From Herminiimonas contaminans (GTDB taxonomy: Bacteria > Pseudomonadota > Gammaproteobacteria > Burkholderiales > Burkholderiaceae_D), in contig NZ_JADOEL010000003.1 in NCBI RefSeq assembly GCF_015645465.1, positions 372,001 to 436,000 of the forward strand: a stretch of DNA of 64,000 nt. Reading direction: 5' to 3'. The translations under genes and the position numbers were made by a program. Positions 1-8,978 of this stretch are shown piece by piece (the first letter of the stretch is position 1; every line of letters begins with the position of its first letter). Below the pieces are notes generated by a model. It was not told the origin of the DNA, ran no database searches, and worked only from the letters and a program-made list of their open reading frames with translations.

Positions 1-245
1 CCCTGCCTAACTCCCGCATCATGATCCACCAGCCATTGGGTGGTGCTCAGGGCCAGGCTTCGGATATCGAAATCCAGGCACGCGAGATCCTGTATCTGCG
101 CGAAAGACTGAATGCCATTCTTGCTGAAAGAACCGGTAAATCTGTCGAAGAAATCGCTAAAGATACTGATCGTGATAACTTTATGTCAGCAGATGCTGCA
201 GTGACATACGGCATGATCGATAAAGTTTTGGCAACGCGCGCTTAA
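1..245 (+). CDS. clpP: ATP-dependent Clp protease proteolytic subunit ClpP (3' part only)
   Basis: This is the C-terminal part (about 80 residues) of the serine peptidase that forms the tetradecameric barrel used by ClpX and ClpA; the reading frame enters from outside the window at base 3. The fragment shows the catalytic histidine in the MIHQPLGG motif and the [10 protein letters not shown] stretch that carries the catalytic aspartate, ending in a typical GMIDKVL tail. The nucleophilic serine lies upstream of the window. clpX follows about 155 bp downstream on the same strand, the usual clpP-clpX pairing. Identity is secure; only the truncation by the window edge limits the call. Confidence 0.97.
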   Translation, partial: LPNSRIMIHQPLGGAQGQASDIEIQAREILYLRERLNAILAERTGKSVEEIAKDTDRDNFMSADAAVTYGMIDKVLATRA

Positions 246-267
246 GCTAGTTCGTATGTAATATTTG

Positions 268-303
268 ACGCCCGGGCGCAACAACGTTCGGGCGTTTTGC
301 TTT
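268..303 (+). terminator. Hairpin with T-run between clpP and clpX
   Basis: ACGCCCG (268-274) pairs with CGGGCGT (289-295) and is followed by a T-rich run. It probably ends or attenuates the clpP transcript before clpX. Two smaller hairpins follow before the clpX start (GCCGTT/AACGGC at 323-340 and CGAATT/AATTCG around 345-360). Confidence 0.7.
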
Positions 304-401
304 ATAGGCTCCGTGTGAGCCAGCCGTTTTTTTGAACGGCGTGACGAATTTGTAATTCGCAGGTAATATCAATCCATAGCTAACCATAGATAACGCGCAC
401 C

Positions 402-1670
402 ATGTCAGAGAAAAAATCCTCAAGCGGCGAAAAACTGCTCTATTGCTCGTTCTGCGGCAAGAGCCAACACGAGGTAAAAAAGCTCATCGCTGGACCATCC
501 GTCTTTATCTGCGATGAGTGTATAGACCTGTGCAATGACATCATTCGCGACGAAGCATCAAGCGTGGAAACCGTAGCCGGTCCACGTACTGATCTGCCTA
601 CGCCGCAGGAATTGTGCGAGTTGCTGGATCAATATGTGATCGGACAAAATCCTGCCAAGCGTATTTTGTCGGTTGCGGTCTACAACCACTACAAACGCCT
701 CAAGCATCTCGGCAAGAAAGACGACGTCGAGCTGGCCAAGAGCAATATCCTGCTGGTCGGTCCTACCGGTTCCGGCAAGACTTTGCTGGCACAGACCCTG
801 GCACGTACGCTGGACGTACCGTTTGTGATCGCTGATGCAACCACGCTGACCGAGGCCGGTTACGTTGGTGAAGATGTCGAAAACATCATCCAGAAGCTTT
901 TGCAAAACTGTAACTACGAAGTCGAGCGCGCGCAAAAAGGTATTGTTTACATTGATGAAATCGATAAGATTTCACGCAAGTCGGACAATCCATCGATTAC
1001 CCGCGACGTATCGGGTGAGGGCGTGCAACAGGCTTTGCTGAAACTGATCGAAGGTACGATGGCATCGGTGCCGCCACAAGGTGGCCGCAAGCATCCGAAC
1101 CAGGACTTCGTGCAAATCGATACCACCAACATCATGTTCATTTGCGGTGGTGCGTTTGATGGCCTGGCCAAGATCATTTCCGAGCGTTCGGAGAAGAGCG
1201 GTATCGGTTTCTCCGCCAGCGTGAAGAGCCGCGAAGAACGTACTGCAAGCCAGGTCATGATGGATACCGAACCTGAAGATTTGATCAAGTTCGGCCTGAT
1301 TCCTGAGCTGGTTGGTCGTTTGCCGGTAGTGGCTACCCTGCGTGAACTGGATGAAGAAGCGCTGATCCAGATCTTGCTCGAGCCTAAGAATGCGCTGATC
1401 AAGCAATATTCGAAACTCTTGCAAATGGAAGGCGCGGAACTGGAAATTCGTCCGGCTGCCTTGCAGGCGATTGCGAAGAAGGCGATTGCGCGCAAAACCG
1501 GTGCACGTGGTTTGCGCTCGATTCTGGAGCACGCATTGCTGGACGTCATGTTCGAATTGCCGAATGAGCAAAACGTTGAAAAGGTTGTCATCGATGAAGG
1601 CACCATTAACCATGGCGCCAAACCATTGCTGATCTATCACGAGCAACCTAAAGTTTCCGGCGCGAAATAA
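402..1670 (+). CDS. clpX: ATP-dependent Clp protease ATP-binding subunit ClpX
   Basis: Hexameric AAA+ unfoldase that recognises tagged or native substrates and threads them into ClpP. The 422-residue protein has the full family length. The N-terminal zinc-binding domain shows four cysteines (CSFC near residue 16 and CDEC near residue 37). The AAA+ module carries Walker A (GPTGSGKT, about residue 120), the pore loop AGYVGED, Walker B with DEIDK and an arginine-rich sensor region (GARGLRS). Some adaptors bind the zinc domain. It sits downstream of clpP and upstream of lon, so two major cytosolic proteases are encoded side by side. No strong ribosome-binding site is visible before the ATG, but the start MSEKKSS fits family N-termini. 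Confidence 0.98.
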   Translation: MSEKKSSSGEKLLYCSFCGKSQHEVKKLIAGPSVFICDECIDLCNDIIRDEASSVETVAGPRTDLPTPQELCELLDQYVIGQNPAKRILSVAVYNHYKRLKHLGKKDDVELAKSNILLVGPTGSGKTLLAQTLARTLDVPFVIADATTLTEAGYVGEDVENIIQKLLQNCNYEVERAQKGIVYIDEIDKISRKSDNPSITRDVSGEGVQQALLKLIEGTMASVPPQGGRKHPNQDFVQIDTTNIMFICGGAFDGLAKIISERSEKSGIGFSASVKSREERTASQVMMDTEPEDLIKFGLIPELVGRLPVVATLRELDEEALIQILLEPKNALIKQYSKLLQMEGAELEIRPAALQAIAKKAIARKTGARGLRSILEHALLDVMFELPNEQNVEKVVIDEGTINHGAKPLLIYHEQPKVSGAK

Positions 1671-1723
1671 TAAGGATGCCGCCGGAAAACAGTAAAGTTT
1701 TGTAAAAATAGGCAGAAATTATC

Positions 1724-1753
1724 AAAAACGGGCTTTTTTAGCCCGTTTTTCAT
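1724..1753 (+). terminator. Intrinsic terminator after clpX
   Basis: AAAAACGGGC (1724-1733) pairs with GCCCGTTTTT (1741-1750) around a T-rich loop, followed by a short T-rich tail. It lies about 55 bp after the clpX stop. Confidence 0.85.
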
Positions 1754-1764
1754 TTAAAACACAG

Positions 1765-1850
1765 TACAATTAAAACCAGCAGGGATCATTCAGGCTTCCA
1801 TAGTAGAGCCACTTCGAAGACAACTTCGCGGGTGGCTTTTTTATTTTTCT
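1765..1850 (+). ncRNA. Candidate small RNA or lon leader/attenuator
   Basis: Between the clpX terminator and lon there is a good -10 hexamer (TACAAT, 1765-1770) about 40 bp ahead of a second complete terminator. A transcript starting near 1777 and ending in the T-run near 1848 would be about 70 nt. No credible -35 is visible, and no ORF fits. It could be a free small RNA or the 5' leader of lon with a premature terminator. This is inference from two adjacent signals only. Confidence 0.3.
1807..1848 (+). terminator. Strong intrinsic terminator upstream of lon
   Basis: AGCCAC (1807-1812) pairs with GTGGCT (1832-1837) and CGAAG (1815-1819) with CTTCG (1824-1828) around an ACAA loop, with a TT/CGG internal bulge. 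A long T-rich tract follows. It stands about 85 bp ahead of the lon start codon and about 55 bp after the clpX terminator, so it is not needed to end clpX. Confidence 0.75.
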
Positions 1851-1931
1851 GGATGATTTTTGTTGCTGTCCGGGCTTGTGTTTTGGCCGTTAGCGCCAAC
1901 ATCATTAACACGTTTATAGATAAGGCTCGCC

Positions 1932-4346
1932 ATGACGACTACTATTTCCACTGAACAAACCCAACTGCCGCTGTTACCGTTGCGTGATGTTGTTGTCTTC
2001 CCGCATATGGTGATCCCTCTGTTCGTCGGTCGTCCTAAATCAATCAAAGCCCTCGAAGCTGCGATGGAGCAAGGCAAGAGCATCATGCTTGCCGCGCAAA
2101 AGGCCGCCGCCAAAGACGAACCATCAGCCGACGATATCTACGAAATCGGCTGCGTCGCGAACATCCTGCAAATGTTGAAGCTGCCTGACGGTACGGTCAA
2201 AGTACTGGTCGAAGGCGCACAACGTGCACGTATCCATCACATCAGTGAGCTGGATACGCATTTCGTCGCGGATCTGACGCCGATTGAATCCGAAGCGGGC
2301 GATGAGTCCGAAGTGGAAGCAATGCGCCGCGCGATCGTGCAACAGTTCGATCAATACGTAAAACTGAACAAAAAAATCCCGCCAGAGATCCTGACTTCGC
2401 TGGCAGGTATAGATGATGCCGGCCGCCTGGCTGACACCATCGCTGCGCACTTGCCGCTCAAACTTGAGCAGAAGCAAGTCATCCTCGAAATCTTCAACGT
2501 AGCGAAACGCTATGAGCATCTGCTCGGCCAGCTCGAAGGCGAACTCGACATCCTGCAAGTCGAGAAGCGTATCCGTGGTCGCGTCAAACGCCAGATGGAG
2601 AAGTCGCAACGCGAATACTATTTGAACGAGCAGGTCAAAGCGATTCAAAAAGAATTGGGCGAAGGTGAAGAGGGCGCAGATCTCGAAGATCTCGAGAAGA
2701 AAATTATTGCTGCCAAGATGCCTAAGGAAGCATTGGCCAAGGCTCAGAATGAGTTGAAGAAACTCAAGCTGATGTCGCCGATGTCGGCTGAAGCAACGGT
2801 CGTGCGTAACTACATCGACACCTTGCTCGGCTTGCCTTGGAAGAAAAAATCGAAAGTGAACAACGATTTGTCCAATGCTGAAAAAGTATTGGAAGACGAT
2901 CACTACGGTCTTGAGAAGGTCAAGGAACGCATCCTGGAATATCTTGCCGTGCAACAGCGCGTCGACAAACTGAAAGCACCTATCCTGTGCTTCGTCGGTC
3001 CTCCAGGTGTGGGTAAAACCTCGCTCGGTCAATCGATCGCACGCGCCACGAACCGCAAGTTCGTGCGTATGGCTTTGGGTGGCGTACGCGATGAAGCAGA
3101 GATCCGCGGTCATCGTCGTACCTACATCGGCTCCATGCCTGGCAAAATTTTGCAAAGCCTGGCCAAAACCGGTGTGCGCAATCCATTGTTCCTGCTCGAT
3201 GAGATCGACAAACTCGGCATGGACTTCCGTGGCGATCCGTCGTCGGCTTTGCTTGAGGTGCTGGATCCAGAGCAAAACCACACTTTCTCGGATCACTATG
3301 TCGAAGTCGATTTCGATTTGTCCGACGTGATGTTTGTTGCGACTTCAAACTCGTACAACATTCCGCCAGCCTTGCTCGATCGTATGGAAGTGATACGTCT
3401 GTCGGGTTACACCGAAGATGAAAAAACCAGCATCGCGCAACGTTATCTCTTGCCGAAGCAGATCAAGAACAATGGTCTGAAGGAAGATGAGATCAGCGTC
3501 GCTGAATCGGCGATCCGCGACATCATTCGTTACTACACACGTGAAGCGGGTGTGCGTTCGCTGGAACGTGAAATTTCGAAGATCTGCCGCAAGGTCGTGA
3601 AAATGTTGCTGCTGAAAAAGCAGGACAGAAAAGTCACGGTCTCGACCAAGAACCTCGACAAATTCCTGGGCGTGCGTCAATTCGATTTCGGTGTCGCCGA
3701 AAAAGAAAACCAGGTTGGTCAGGTGGTCGGTCTGGCGTGGACCGAAGTCGGTGGCGATTTGCTCACCATCGAATCGGTTGCAGTGCCAGGCAAGGGCGGG
3801 ATCATCCGTACCGGTACGCTGGGCGATGTGATGAAGGAATCGATCGAAGCAGCGCGCACGGTAGTGCGTAGCCGCGCGAAGAAACTCGGTATCAAAGCCG
3901 ACGTCTTCGAGAAGAGCGATATCCATATTCACGTTCCTGAAGGTGCGACACCTAAGGATGGTCCATCGGCTGGTGTAGCGATGACGCTGGCCATGGTCTC
4001 GGTGTTCACAGGTATTCCTGTGCGTGCTGATGTGGCGATGACTGGTGAGATTACTTTGCGTGGTGAGGTATTGCCTATCGGTGGCTTGAAAGAGAAACTG
4101 CTGGCAGCACATCGCGGTGGTATCAAAACCGTTTTGATACCAGAACAAAACGTGAAGGATCTGGCTGAGATTCCGGACAATGTGAAGAACAAGCTTGAAA
4201 TCGTACCAGTACGCTGGATCGATAAAGTGCTTGAGATCGCATTGGAACGCGCACCAGTACCATTGACCGATGAAGAGGTCGCAGTGGTTGATACCGCCGT
4301 TGCGAAACCTGCTGAGTCGAACGATCCGACTGTCGTCAAGCATTGA
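1932..4346 (+). CDS. lon: ATP-dependent protease La (Lon)
   Basis: Homo-oligomeric cytosolic AAA+ serine protease that removes misfolded and short-lived regulatory proteins. At 804 residues it has the usual bacterial LonA length. In order: an N-terminal substrate-binding domain (LPLLPLRDVVVFPHM near the start), a coiled-coil linker (REYYLNEQVKAIQKELG), an AAA+ module with Walker A GPPGVGKTS near residue 357, and a C-terminal peptidase domain with the catalytic serine in GPSAGVAM and lysine in GGLKEKLLAAHR. An AAGG ribosome-binding site lies 6 bp before the ATG. I looked for a sigma-32 promoter upstream but found no convincing match. Confidence 0.98.
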   Translation: MTTTISTEQTQLPLLPLRDVVVFPHMVIPLFVGRPKSIKALEAAMEQGKSIMLAAQKAAAKDEPSADDIYEIGCVANILQMLKLPDGTVKVLVEGAQRARIHHISELDTHFVADLTPIESEAGDESEVEAMRRAIVQQFDQYVKLNKKIPPEILTSLAGIDDAGRLADTIAAHLPLKLEQKQVILEIFNVAKRYEHLLGQLEGELDILQVEKRIRGRVKRQMEKSQREYYLNEQVKAIQKELGEGEEGADLEDLEKKIIAAKMPKEALAKAQNELKKLKLMSPMSAEATVVRNYIDTLLGLPWKKKSKVNNDLSNAEKVLEDDHYGLEKVKERILEYLAVQQRVDKLKAPILCFVGPPGVGKTSLGQSIARATNRKFVRMALGGVRDEAEIRGHRRTYIGSMPGKILQSLAKTGVRNPLFLLDEIDKLGMDFRGDPSSALLEVLDPEQNHTFSDHYVEVDFDLSDVMFVATSNSYNIPPALLDRMEVIRLSGYTEDEKTSIAQRYLLPKQIKNNGLKEDEISVAESAIRDIIRYYTREAGVRSLEREISKICRKVVKMLLLKKQDRKVTVSTKNLDKFLGVRQFDFGVAEKENQVGQVVGLAWTEVGGDLLTIESVAVPGKGGIIRTGTLGDVMKESIEAARTVVRSRAKKLGIKADVFEKSDIHIHVPEGATPKDGPSAGVAMTLAMVSVFTGIPVRADVAMTGEITLRGEVLPIGGLKEKLLAAHRGGIKTVLIPEQNVKDLAEIPDNVKNKLEIVPVRWIDKVLEIALERAPVPLTDEEVAVVDTAVAKPAESNDPTVVKH

Positions 4347-4393
4347 TGATTTGATGCACTTGCAGATGTAACGCAGAAGTAATTTTGTGTTTT

Positions 4394-4423
4394 AAAAAAG
4401 CGCTCTTCGGAGCGCTTTTTTTT
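4394..4423 (+). terminator. Intrinsic terminator after lon
   Basis: GCGCTC (4400-4405), TTCG tetraloop, GAGCGC (4410-4415), then eight T residues; the stem is flanked by an A-run on the left. Nearly the same hairpin ends ppiD. Confidence 0.93.
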
Positions 4424-4520
4424 CGCGCTCTCATCAAAAAAAAATATTCTTAGAAGCGCAGAGGATGAATCCTAAACATAAAAAATGTTAATTTTCAGAG
4501 GAGAAAAGCTTGCAAAGCGC

Positions 4521-4549
4521 TTGACACAAGGCTTTGCGGCTTGTTTAAT
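4521..4549 (+). promoter_or_regulatory. Sigma-70 promoter of hupB
   Basis: Perfect -35 TTGACA (4521-4526), 17 bp spacer, -10 TTTAAT (4544-4549). Predicted transcription start is near 4556, giving a leader of about 88 nt. This is one of the strongest promoters visible in the window, as expected for an abundant nucleoid protein. Confidence 0.85.
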
Positions 4550-4643
4550 ACTTGCTGCAGATTTTTTCTGCGTCCGCATCATCGTTTTAGCAATACTGCG
4601 TAAAGCACGAGATGCGGCATTCAACCTTTGTGAGGGGACGTAA

Positions 4644-4916
4644 GTGAATAAAACTGAATTGATTGACCACATTGCTGGTTCCGCCGATATTTCCAAAGCA
4701 GCCGCAGCACGCGCGCTTGATTCAGTGATCGGTGCAGTCAAAACCACATTGAAGAAAAATGGTTCCGTGACCTTGGTTGGTTTCGGTACATTTTCCGTAG
4801 GCAAACGTGCAGCCCGCACAGGCAGAAATCCACGTACTGGTGAAGCGATCAAAATCAAAGCAGCTAAAGTGCCTAAATTTAAACCAGGCAAAGCATTGAA
4901 AGACGCAGTTAACTAG
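4644..4916 (+). CDS. hupB: Nucleoid DNA-binding protein HU (beta type)
   Basis: Small histone-like protein that bends and compacts DNA as a dimer. The 90-residue length and the motifs ([29 protein letters not shown] with the DNA-binding beta arm) are typical of HU. The start codon is GTG, chosen because GAGGGGAC lies just upstream and the N-terminus then matches the family exactly. It has its own strong promoter. The position between lon and ppiD is the conserved lon-hup-ppiD arrangement of proteobacteria, here with two tRNA genes inserted before ppiD. Confidence 0.97.
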   Translation: MNKTELIDHIAGSADISKAAAARALDSVIGAVKTTLKKNGSVTLVGFGTFSVGKRAARTGRNPRTGEAIKIKAAKVPKFKPGKALKDAVN

Positions 4917-5001
4917 TAGCAAATTGGTTCAACATGCTGTAAAATATTTTCTTTTGCGGCGTGGTGACAACGCTGTATGTTTGGCTGGTTAAGCAGAATT
5001 A

Positions 5002-5077
5002 GGGTGCTTAGCTCAGTTGGTAGAGCGGCGCCCTTACAAGGCGTAGGTCGGCGGTTCGACCCCGTCAGCACCCACCA
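5002..5077 (+). tRNA. tRNA-Val (anticodon TAC)
   Basis: A 76-nt cloverleaf: acceptor GGGTGCT pairs with AGCACCC, the D arm holds AGCTCAGTTGGTAGAGC, the anticodon loop is CTTACAA, the T arm carries GGTTCGACC, and the CCA end is encoded. Confidence 0.97.
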
Positions 5078-5112
5078 TCAGTCAAACTCGCAAATAATCA
5101 TCAAGTAGTTTA

Positions 5113-5189
5113 GGAGTGGTAGTTCAGCTGGTTAGAATACCGGCCTGTCACGCCGGGGGTCGCGGGTTCGAGTCCCGTCCACTCCGCCA
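5113..5189 (+). tRNA. tRNA-Asp (anticodon GTC)
   Basis: A 77-nt cloverleaf: acceptor GGAGTGG pairs with CCACTCC, the D arm holds AGTTCAGCTGGTTAGAAT, the anticodon loop is CTGTCAC, the T arm has GGGTTCGAGTCCC, the discriminator is G and CCA is encoded. It lies 35 bp after tRNA-Val and probably shares its transcript. Confidence 0.97.
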
Positions 5190-5195
5190 AAAAAT

Positions 5196-5223
5196 AAAAG
5201 GCGAACGAGAGTTCGCCTTTTTT
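5196..5223 (+). terminator. Intrinsic terminator of the tRNA pair
   Basis: AAAAGGCGAAC (5196-5206), GAGA loop, GTTCGCCTTTT (5211-5221) and T-run, directly after tRNA-Asp. Confidence 0.92.
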
Positions 5224-5269
5224 CATATATGCGACATATTGATCGCGTTTTGCCTGTGATTGGTTAGCC

Positions 5270-7186
5270 ATGTTTGATTTTATCCGCACACACCAACGTC
5301 TGATGCAGTTCCTGCTGCTGCTGGTCATCTTCCCGTCGTTCGCCTTGTTCGGTCTGGAGAGCTACACCAGCATGGGCGATTCATCGACCACCGTGGCCAA
5401 GGTAGATGGCCAGGCGATTACGCAACCGGAATGGGATGCGGCACAGCGCGAACAGATGGAACGCTTCCGTCAAATGTTCGGCGGCCAGTTCGATCCGAAA
5501 ATGTTCGATACACCGCAAGCCAAGCAAGACGTGCTGGATGGCCTGATCGCTGAGCGCGTACTGGCAGCGGAAGCAAAACGCAATAAATTGTCGGTCTCCG
5601 ACCAGACTCTGCAACAAACCATCATGGGCATCGCTGGCCTCACCACTGCTGATGGCAAGTTTGATGTGGAGCGTTATAAATCCCTGTTGGCAGCGCAAGG
5701 CATGACGCCTGCGATGTATGAAGCCAGCCTGCGTCAGGACCTGATCGTGCAGCAAGTGAATGCCGCGATCCAGTCGACCGCATTTGCTCCTGATTCGCTG
5801 GCCAAGCGTTTGTCCGAACTGGGCGAGCAGGAACGCGAAGTGCAATACCTGACTTTCAAGGCTGCGGATTACGCGTCGCAAGTCAAGGTAACGGATGACA
5901 TGCTCAAGGCTTACTACGACAAGAGCAATGAATTCTCGGTGCCGGAACAGGTAAAAGCGGAATATGTCGTCCTGACCGCTGATGCGCTGGCCGCACAAAT
6001 CAATGTCAGCGATGCTGATGTCAAATCCTATTACGAGCAAAACGCCAAGCAATATGGCGTCGAAGAGCAACGTCGTGCCAGCCACATCCTGATCGCTGCA
6101 AACAAGGATGCGCCAGCAGCGGAAAAAGCTGCAGCCAAGGCCAAGGCTGAAAAGCTGCTGGAAACCTTGCGTAAATCGCCGCAGGATTTTGCCAAGCTGG
6201 CGAAAGAAAATTCGAATGACCCGGGTTCAGCAGAACGTGGTGGTGATCTCGATTTCTTCAGCAAAGGCATGATGGTCAAACCTTTCGAAGATGCTGCATT
6301 CAAACTGAAGCAGGGTGAATTGAGTGATCTGGTTGAGTCGGACTACGGCTTCCACATCATCAAAGTAACTGCGATCAAACCAGCGACACAGAAGCCATTG
6401 GAACAAGTCAAAGGTGAGATCGCGAATGACATCCGTAAGCAACTGGTAACCAAGAAGTATGCGGAAACAGCAGACGTCTTCAGCAACACGGTTTACGAGC
6501 AATCGGACAGCCTGAAGTCGGTTGCTGACAAGCTGAAACTGAAAATTGAAACAGTCAACAATCTGTCGCGTCAGCCTAATCCGGCGGTGGCAGCGACGGC
6601 TCCTTACAATAGCCCTAAATTCCTGAGCGCTTTGTTCTCGGATGACTCGTTGAAAAACAAACGTAATACGGAAGCAGTAGAAGTTGCGCCGAATACGCTG
6701 ATCGCAGGTCGTGTCGTCGATTACAAACCAGCGAGCAAACGTCCTTACGAAGATGTCAAAACGCAAGTACGTGATCGCGTGGTACAGGTAGAAGCGCTGG
6801 CGCTGGCGAAAAAAGCGGGTGAAGAAAAACTGGCCGCATTGAAAGCCAAAGACGATGCAACTGGTTTCTCGGCAACCCAAACCGTTTCGCGTGCGAAGAG
6901 CCAGGGCGTGAATCCAGCCTTGTTCCTCGCAGTAATGAAAGCGGATACCAGCAAGCTGCCATCGTATGTTGGGGTTGAAGTGCCGGGTCAGGGTTACGGT
7001 GTATTGCGCGTGATACGCGTGGTGCAGCCAGCCAATGTGGACCAAGCCAAGCGCCAGGCTGAGCAACAGCAAATTACTGCTGCTTTGGCACAGGAAGAAA
7101 TGCAGGCTTATCTGGATGTCCTGAAAGAAAAAGCCAAGGTCAAGATCCTGAAACCAGCGACCGCCAAGGTTGACGGCGCTGAGTAA
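5270..7186 (+). CDS. ppiD: Peptidyl-prolyl isomerase / periplasmic folding chaperone PpiD
   Basis: Inner-membrane-anchored chaperone that helps proteins leaving the Sec translocon to fold. The 638-residue protein has a short cytoplasmic N-terminus, one hydrophobic anchor (about residues 12-31), a SurA-like N-terminal chaperone region (VDGQAITQPEWD onward), one parvulin domain (about residues 265-362, from RRASHILIAA to YGFHIIKV) and a long C-terminal chaperone region. Length and order match PpiD. Its own terminator follows, so it is probably monocistronic. Whether the parvulin domain is enzymatically active cannot be judged here; in E. coli PpiD this activity is weak or absent. Confidence 0.94.
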   Translation: MFDFIRTHQRLMQFLLLLVIFPSFALFGLESYTSMGDSSTTVAKVDGQAITQPEWDAAQREQMERFRQMFGGQFDPKMFDTPQAKQDVLDGLIAERVLAAEAKRNKLSVSDQTLQQTIMGIAGLTTADGKFDVERYKSLLAAQGMTPAMYEASLRQDLIVQQVNAAIQSTAFAPDSLAKRLSELGEQEREVQYLTFKAADYASQVKVTDDMLKAYYDKSNEFSVPEQVKAEYVVLTADALAAQINVSDADVKSYYEQNAKQYGVEEQRRASHILIAANKDAPAAEKAAAKAKAEKLLETLRKSPQDFAKLAKENSNDPGSAERGGDLDFFSKGMMVKPFEDAAFKLKQGELSDLVESDYGFHIIKVTAIKPATQKPLEQVKGEIANDIRKQLVTKKYAETADVFSNTVYEQSDSLKSVADKLKLKIETVNNLSRQPNPAVAATAPYNSPKFLSALFSDDSLKNKRNTEAVEVAPNTLIAGRVVDYKPASKRPYEDVKTQVRDRVVQVEALALAKKAGEEKLAALKAKDDATGFSATQTVSRAKSQGVNPALFLAVMKADTSKLPSYVGVEVPGQGYGVLRVIRVVQPANVDQAKRQAEQQQITAALAQEEMQAYLDVLKEKAKVKILKPATAKVDGAE

Positions 7187-7210
7187 AAGTCAGATGAATT
7201 TACCGGTTTA

Positions 7211-7238
7211 AAAAAAGCGCTCCTCGGAGCGCTTTTTT
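7211..7238 (+). terminator. Intrinsic terminator after ppiD
   Basis: GCGCTCC (7217-7223) and GGAGCGC (7226-7232) with flanking A and T runs. The leftward mnmH gene ends just to the right, so the hairpin may serve both convergent genes. Confidence 0.9.
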
Positions 7239-7248
7239 ATTTGCCTGG

Positions 7249-8319
7249 CTAGATCTGTGTAAGCCGTATCACATCCGCTGCCGCAACCTGAAATGCCGAC
7301 TCGGACAAATCAGTCAAACGAATGATTGCGGCGTCTTTGATCCGACTGAAATTGCGCTCTATCGAACGGCTATAAGCCGGATCGTAGTGGTCAGCCAGTA
7401 ATTCACCCACCAGCACGTCCATTTCTCCATTGGCCGCCAGCTGGTGCCAGCGTGCGATCTTTTCCCGCCCATGTAGCTGCAGCAGGCAACTAAGCTGTTT
7501 GTTCAATAGCCCAGGGTCATTCAGGAAGTGCTGGTAATCCTGCATCAAGAGTTGGATGCGCTTGTCGTGTGGTAATTCCAACGAGAAGCACGCTGCTTGG
7601 CGCATATGCGTCATCAATGCGTCGGGTACGCGCAAGTCACCGATTTTTTTGCTTTCTGATTCTATGTAGATGACTTTTTGCGCATCGAACTGACGCAGCG
7701 TTTGCCAGATGTCAGTTTCAAATTTCTTTTGTGAGGGTTGTTGTTCTGTCGGCAGGTTGCCGAGCACCGAGCCTCTGTGCGCAGCCAGTTTTTCCAGGTC
7801 GAGTACTTGCTCTCCTGCATTTGCCAGGGTCTGCAACAAGCGGCTTTTACCGCTGCCGGTCGGTCCGCATATGACATTGAACTGGAAGCGCAATGGTAGT
7901 TCGGCCAGCTCTGCATTCACATGACGACGGTATTCCTTGTAGCCACCGTCCAGTTGTACGGCGGGCCAGCCTACGCGTGCCAGTATCAATGCCATTGCAC
8001 CGCTGCGGTTGCCACCGCGCCAGCAGTAGATGAGTGGCTTCCAGTCTTGCGGCTTGTCGATGAACGCAGTGTCGATATGGTGCGCAATATTGCGCGCGAT
8101 GAGTGCTGCGCCCAGCTTCTTCGCTTCAAACGCACCGGTTTGTTTGTAGAGAGTGCCGACGCGATGACGTTCGTCGTCGTCCAGCACCGGGCAATTGATG
8201 GCGCCTGGTATGTGGTCAAGCGCAAACTCTGCAGGGCTGCGCGCATCGATGATGGCATCGAACTGCTCCAGCGCAGGCAGGAGATCGGCGAAGCGGAGCA
8301 GGGCGGGATACTTCTTCAT
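7249..8319 (-). CDS. mnmH: tRNA 2-selenouridine(34) synthase MnmH (SelU/YbbB)
   Basis: Replaces the sulfur of 2-thiouridine at tRNA wobble position 34 with selenium, using selenophosphate and passing through a geranylated intermediate. The N-terminal rhodanese domain (about residues 1-130) carries the catalytic cysteine in YCWRGGNRSG. The C-terminal half has a P-loop (CGPTGSGKSRLL near residue 155). The 356 residues match the family. It is separated from the TesA gene by 2 bp on the same strand and is probably co-transcribed with it. Its substrate supplier SelD is not in the window. Confidence 0.95.
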   Translation of the reverse strand: MKKYPALLRFADLLPALEQFDAIIDARSPAEFALDHIPGAINCPVLDDDERHRVGTLYKQTGAFEAKKLGAALIARNIAHHIDTAFIDKPQDWKPLIYCWRGGNRSGAMALILARVGWPAVQLDGGYKEYRRHVNAELAELPLRFQFNVICGPTGSGKSRLLQTLANAGEQVLDLEKLAAHRGSVLGNLPTEQQPSQKKFETDIWQTLRQFDAQKVIYIESESKKIGDLRVPDALMTHMRQAACFSLELPHDKRIQLLMQDYQHFLNDPGLLNKQLSCLLQLHGREKIARWHQLAANGEMDVLVGELLADHYDPAYSRSIERNFSRIKDAAIIRLTDLSESAFQVAAADVIRLTQI

Positions 8320-8321
8320 AT

Positions 8322-8978
8322 TTACTTGGGCAGCAGAGGCTTGAGTTGTGGCCAGATGTTGTTGAGTATGATCGGATGCGCTACTGCTGCCGGATGGATG
8401 CGGTCAGCCTGGAACAGGCTGGGGTCAGCTTGGTCGGCAACCCCTTTCAACATGAACGGAACAAGTACTGATTTGGTTTCCTTGGCAATCTTGGGAAACA
8501 GATCGGCGAATTGACGCGTGTAATCGGTGCCATAGTTGGGCGGGATTTGCATGCCTATCAGTAAGACTTTGGCTTTAGCCTTTTTTGCCGCTGCAACCAT
8601 GCCGCGTAAATTCTGTTGGGTAGCGGCCAGTGACAAGCCGCGCAACGCATCGTTCGCGCCCAGCTCTATCACCACTACTGCTGGCTGGTGCTTGTCCAGC
8701 AGTGCTTGCAGGCGTGCTGCGCCGCCACTAGTGGTTTCACCACTGATGCTGGCATTGACAATAGGTACGCTGATTTTTTCTGCTTCCAGCTTCTTCTGTA
8801 ACAGGTTGACCCAGCCTTCGCCACGCGCCAGACCATATTCGGCCGACAGGCTGTCACCAAGCACGAGTATGGTTTTTGATGCAGAATAAGCACTCATCGT
8901 GAACGAGGCGAGCATGACCAATGCCAGTGCCCTCAGTACATTCCCTACTTGATACGAAAACTTGAAATTAATCGGCAT
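8322..8978 (-). CDS. tesA: Arylesterase / thioesterase I / lysophospholipase L1 (TesA type)
   Basis: SGNH-fold hydrolase of the periplasm acting on short esters, acyl-CoAs or lysophospholipids. The mature part opens with the block I serine motif VLGDSLSAEYGL. Block II is the ISGETTSGG glycine, block III is GANDALRG, and DRIHP holds the catalytic Asp and His. A signal peptide covers roughly the first 33 residues and ends in SAYSA. I chose the ATG that gives 218 residues. A longer frame running upstream across the divergent ATPase gene is an artefact. The chosen ATG overlaps the divergent start codon, and a start slightly inside is possible because no clear ribosome-binding site is visible. Confidence 0.93.
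   Translation of the reverse strand: MPINFKFSYQVGNVLRALALVMLASFTMSAYSASKTILVLGDSLSAEYGLARGEGWVNLLQKKLEAEKISVPIVNASISGETTSGGAARLQALLDKHQPAVVVIELGANDALRGLSLAATQQNLRGMVAAAKKAKAKVLLIGMQIPPNYGTDYTRQFADLFPKIAKETKSVLVPFMLKGVADQADPSLFQADRIHPAAVAHPIILNNIWPQLKPLLPK

Noticed and set aside
1850-1931. Sigma-32 heat-shock promoter of lon
   Set aside because: The best CTTG...CGCC-like arrangement does not match the consensus well enough in either box.
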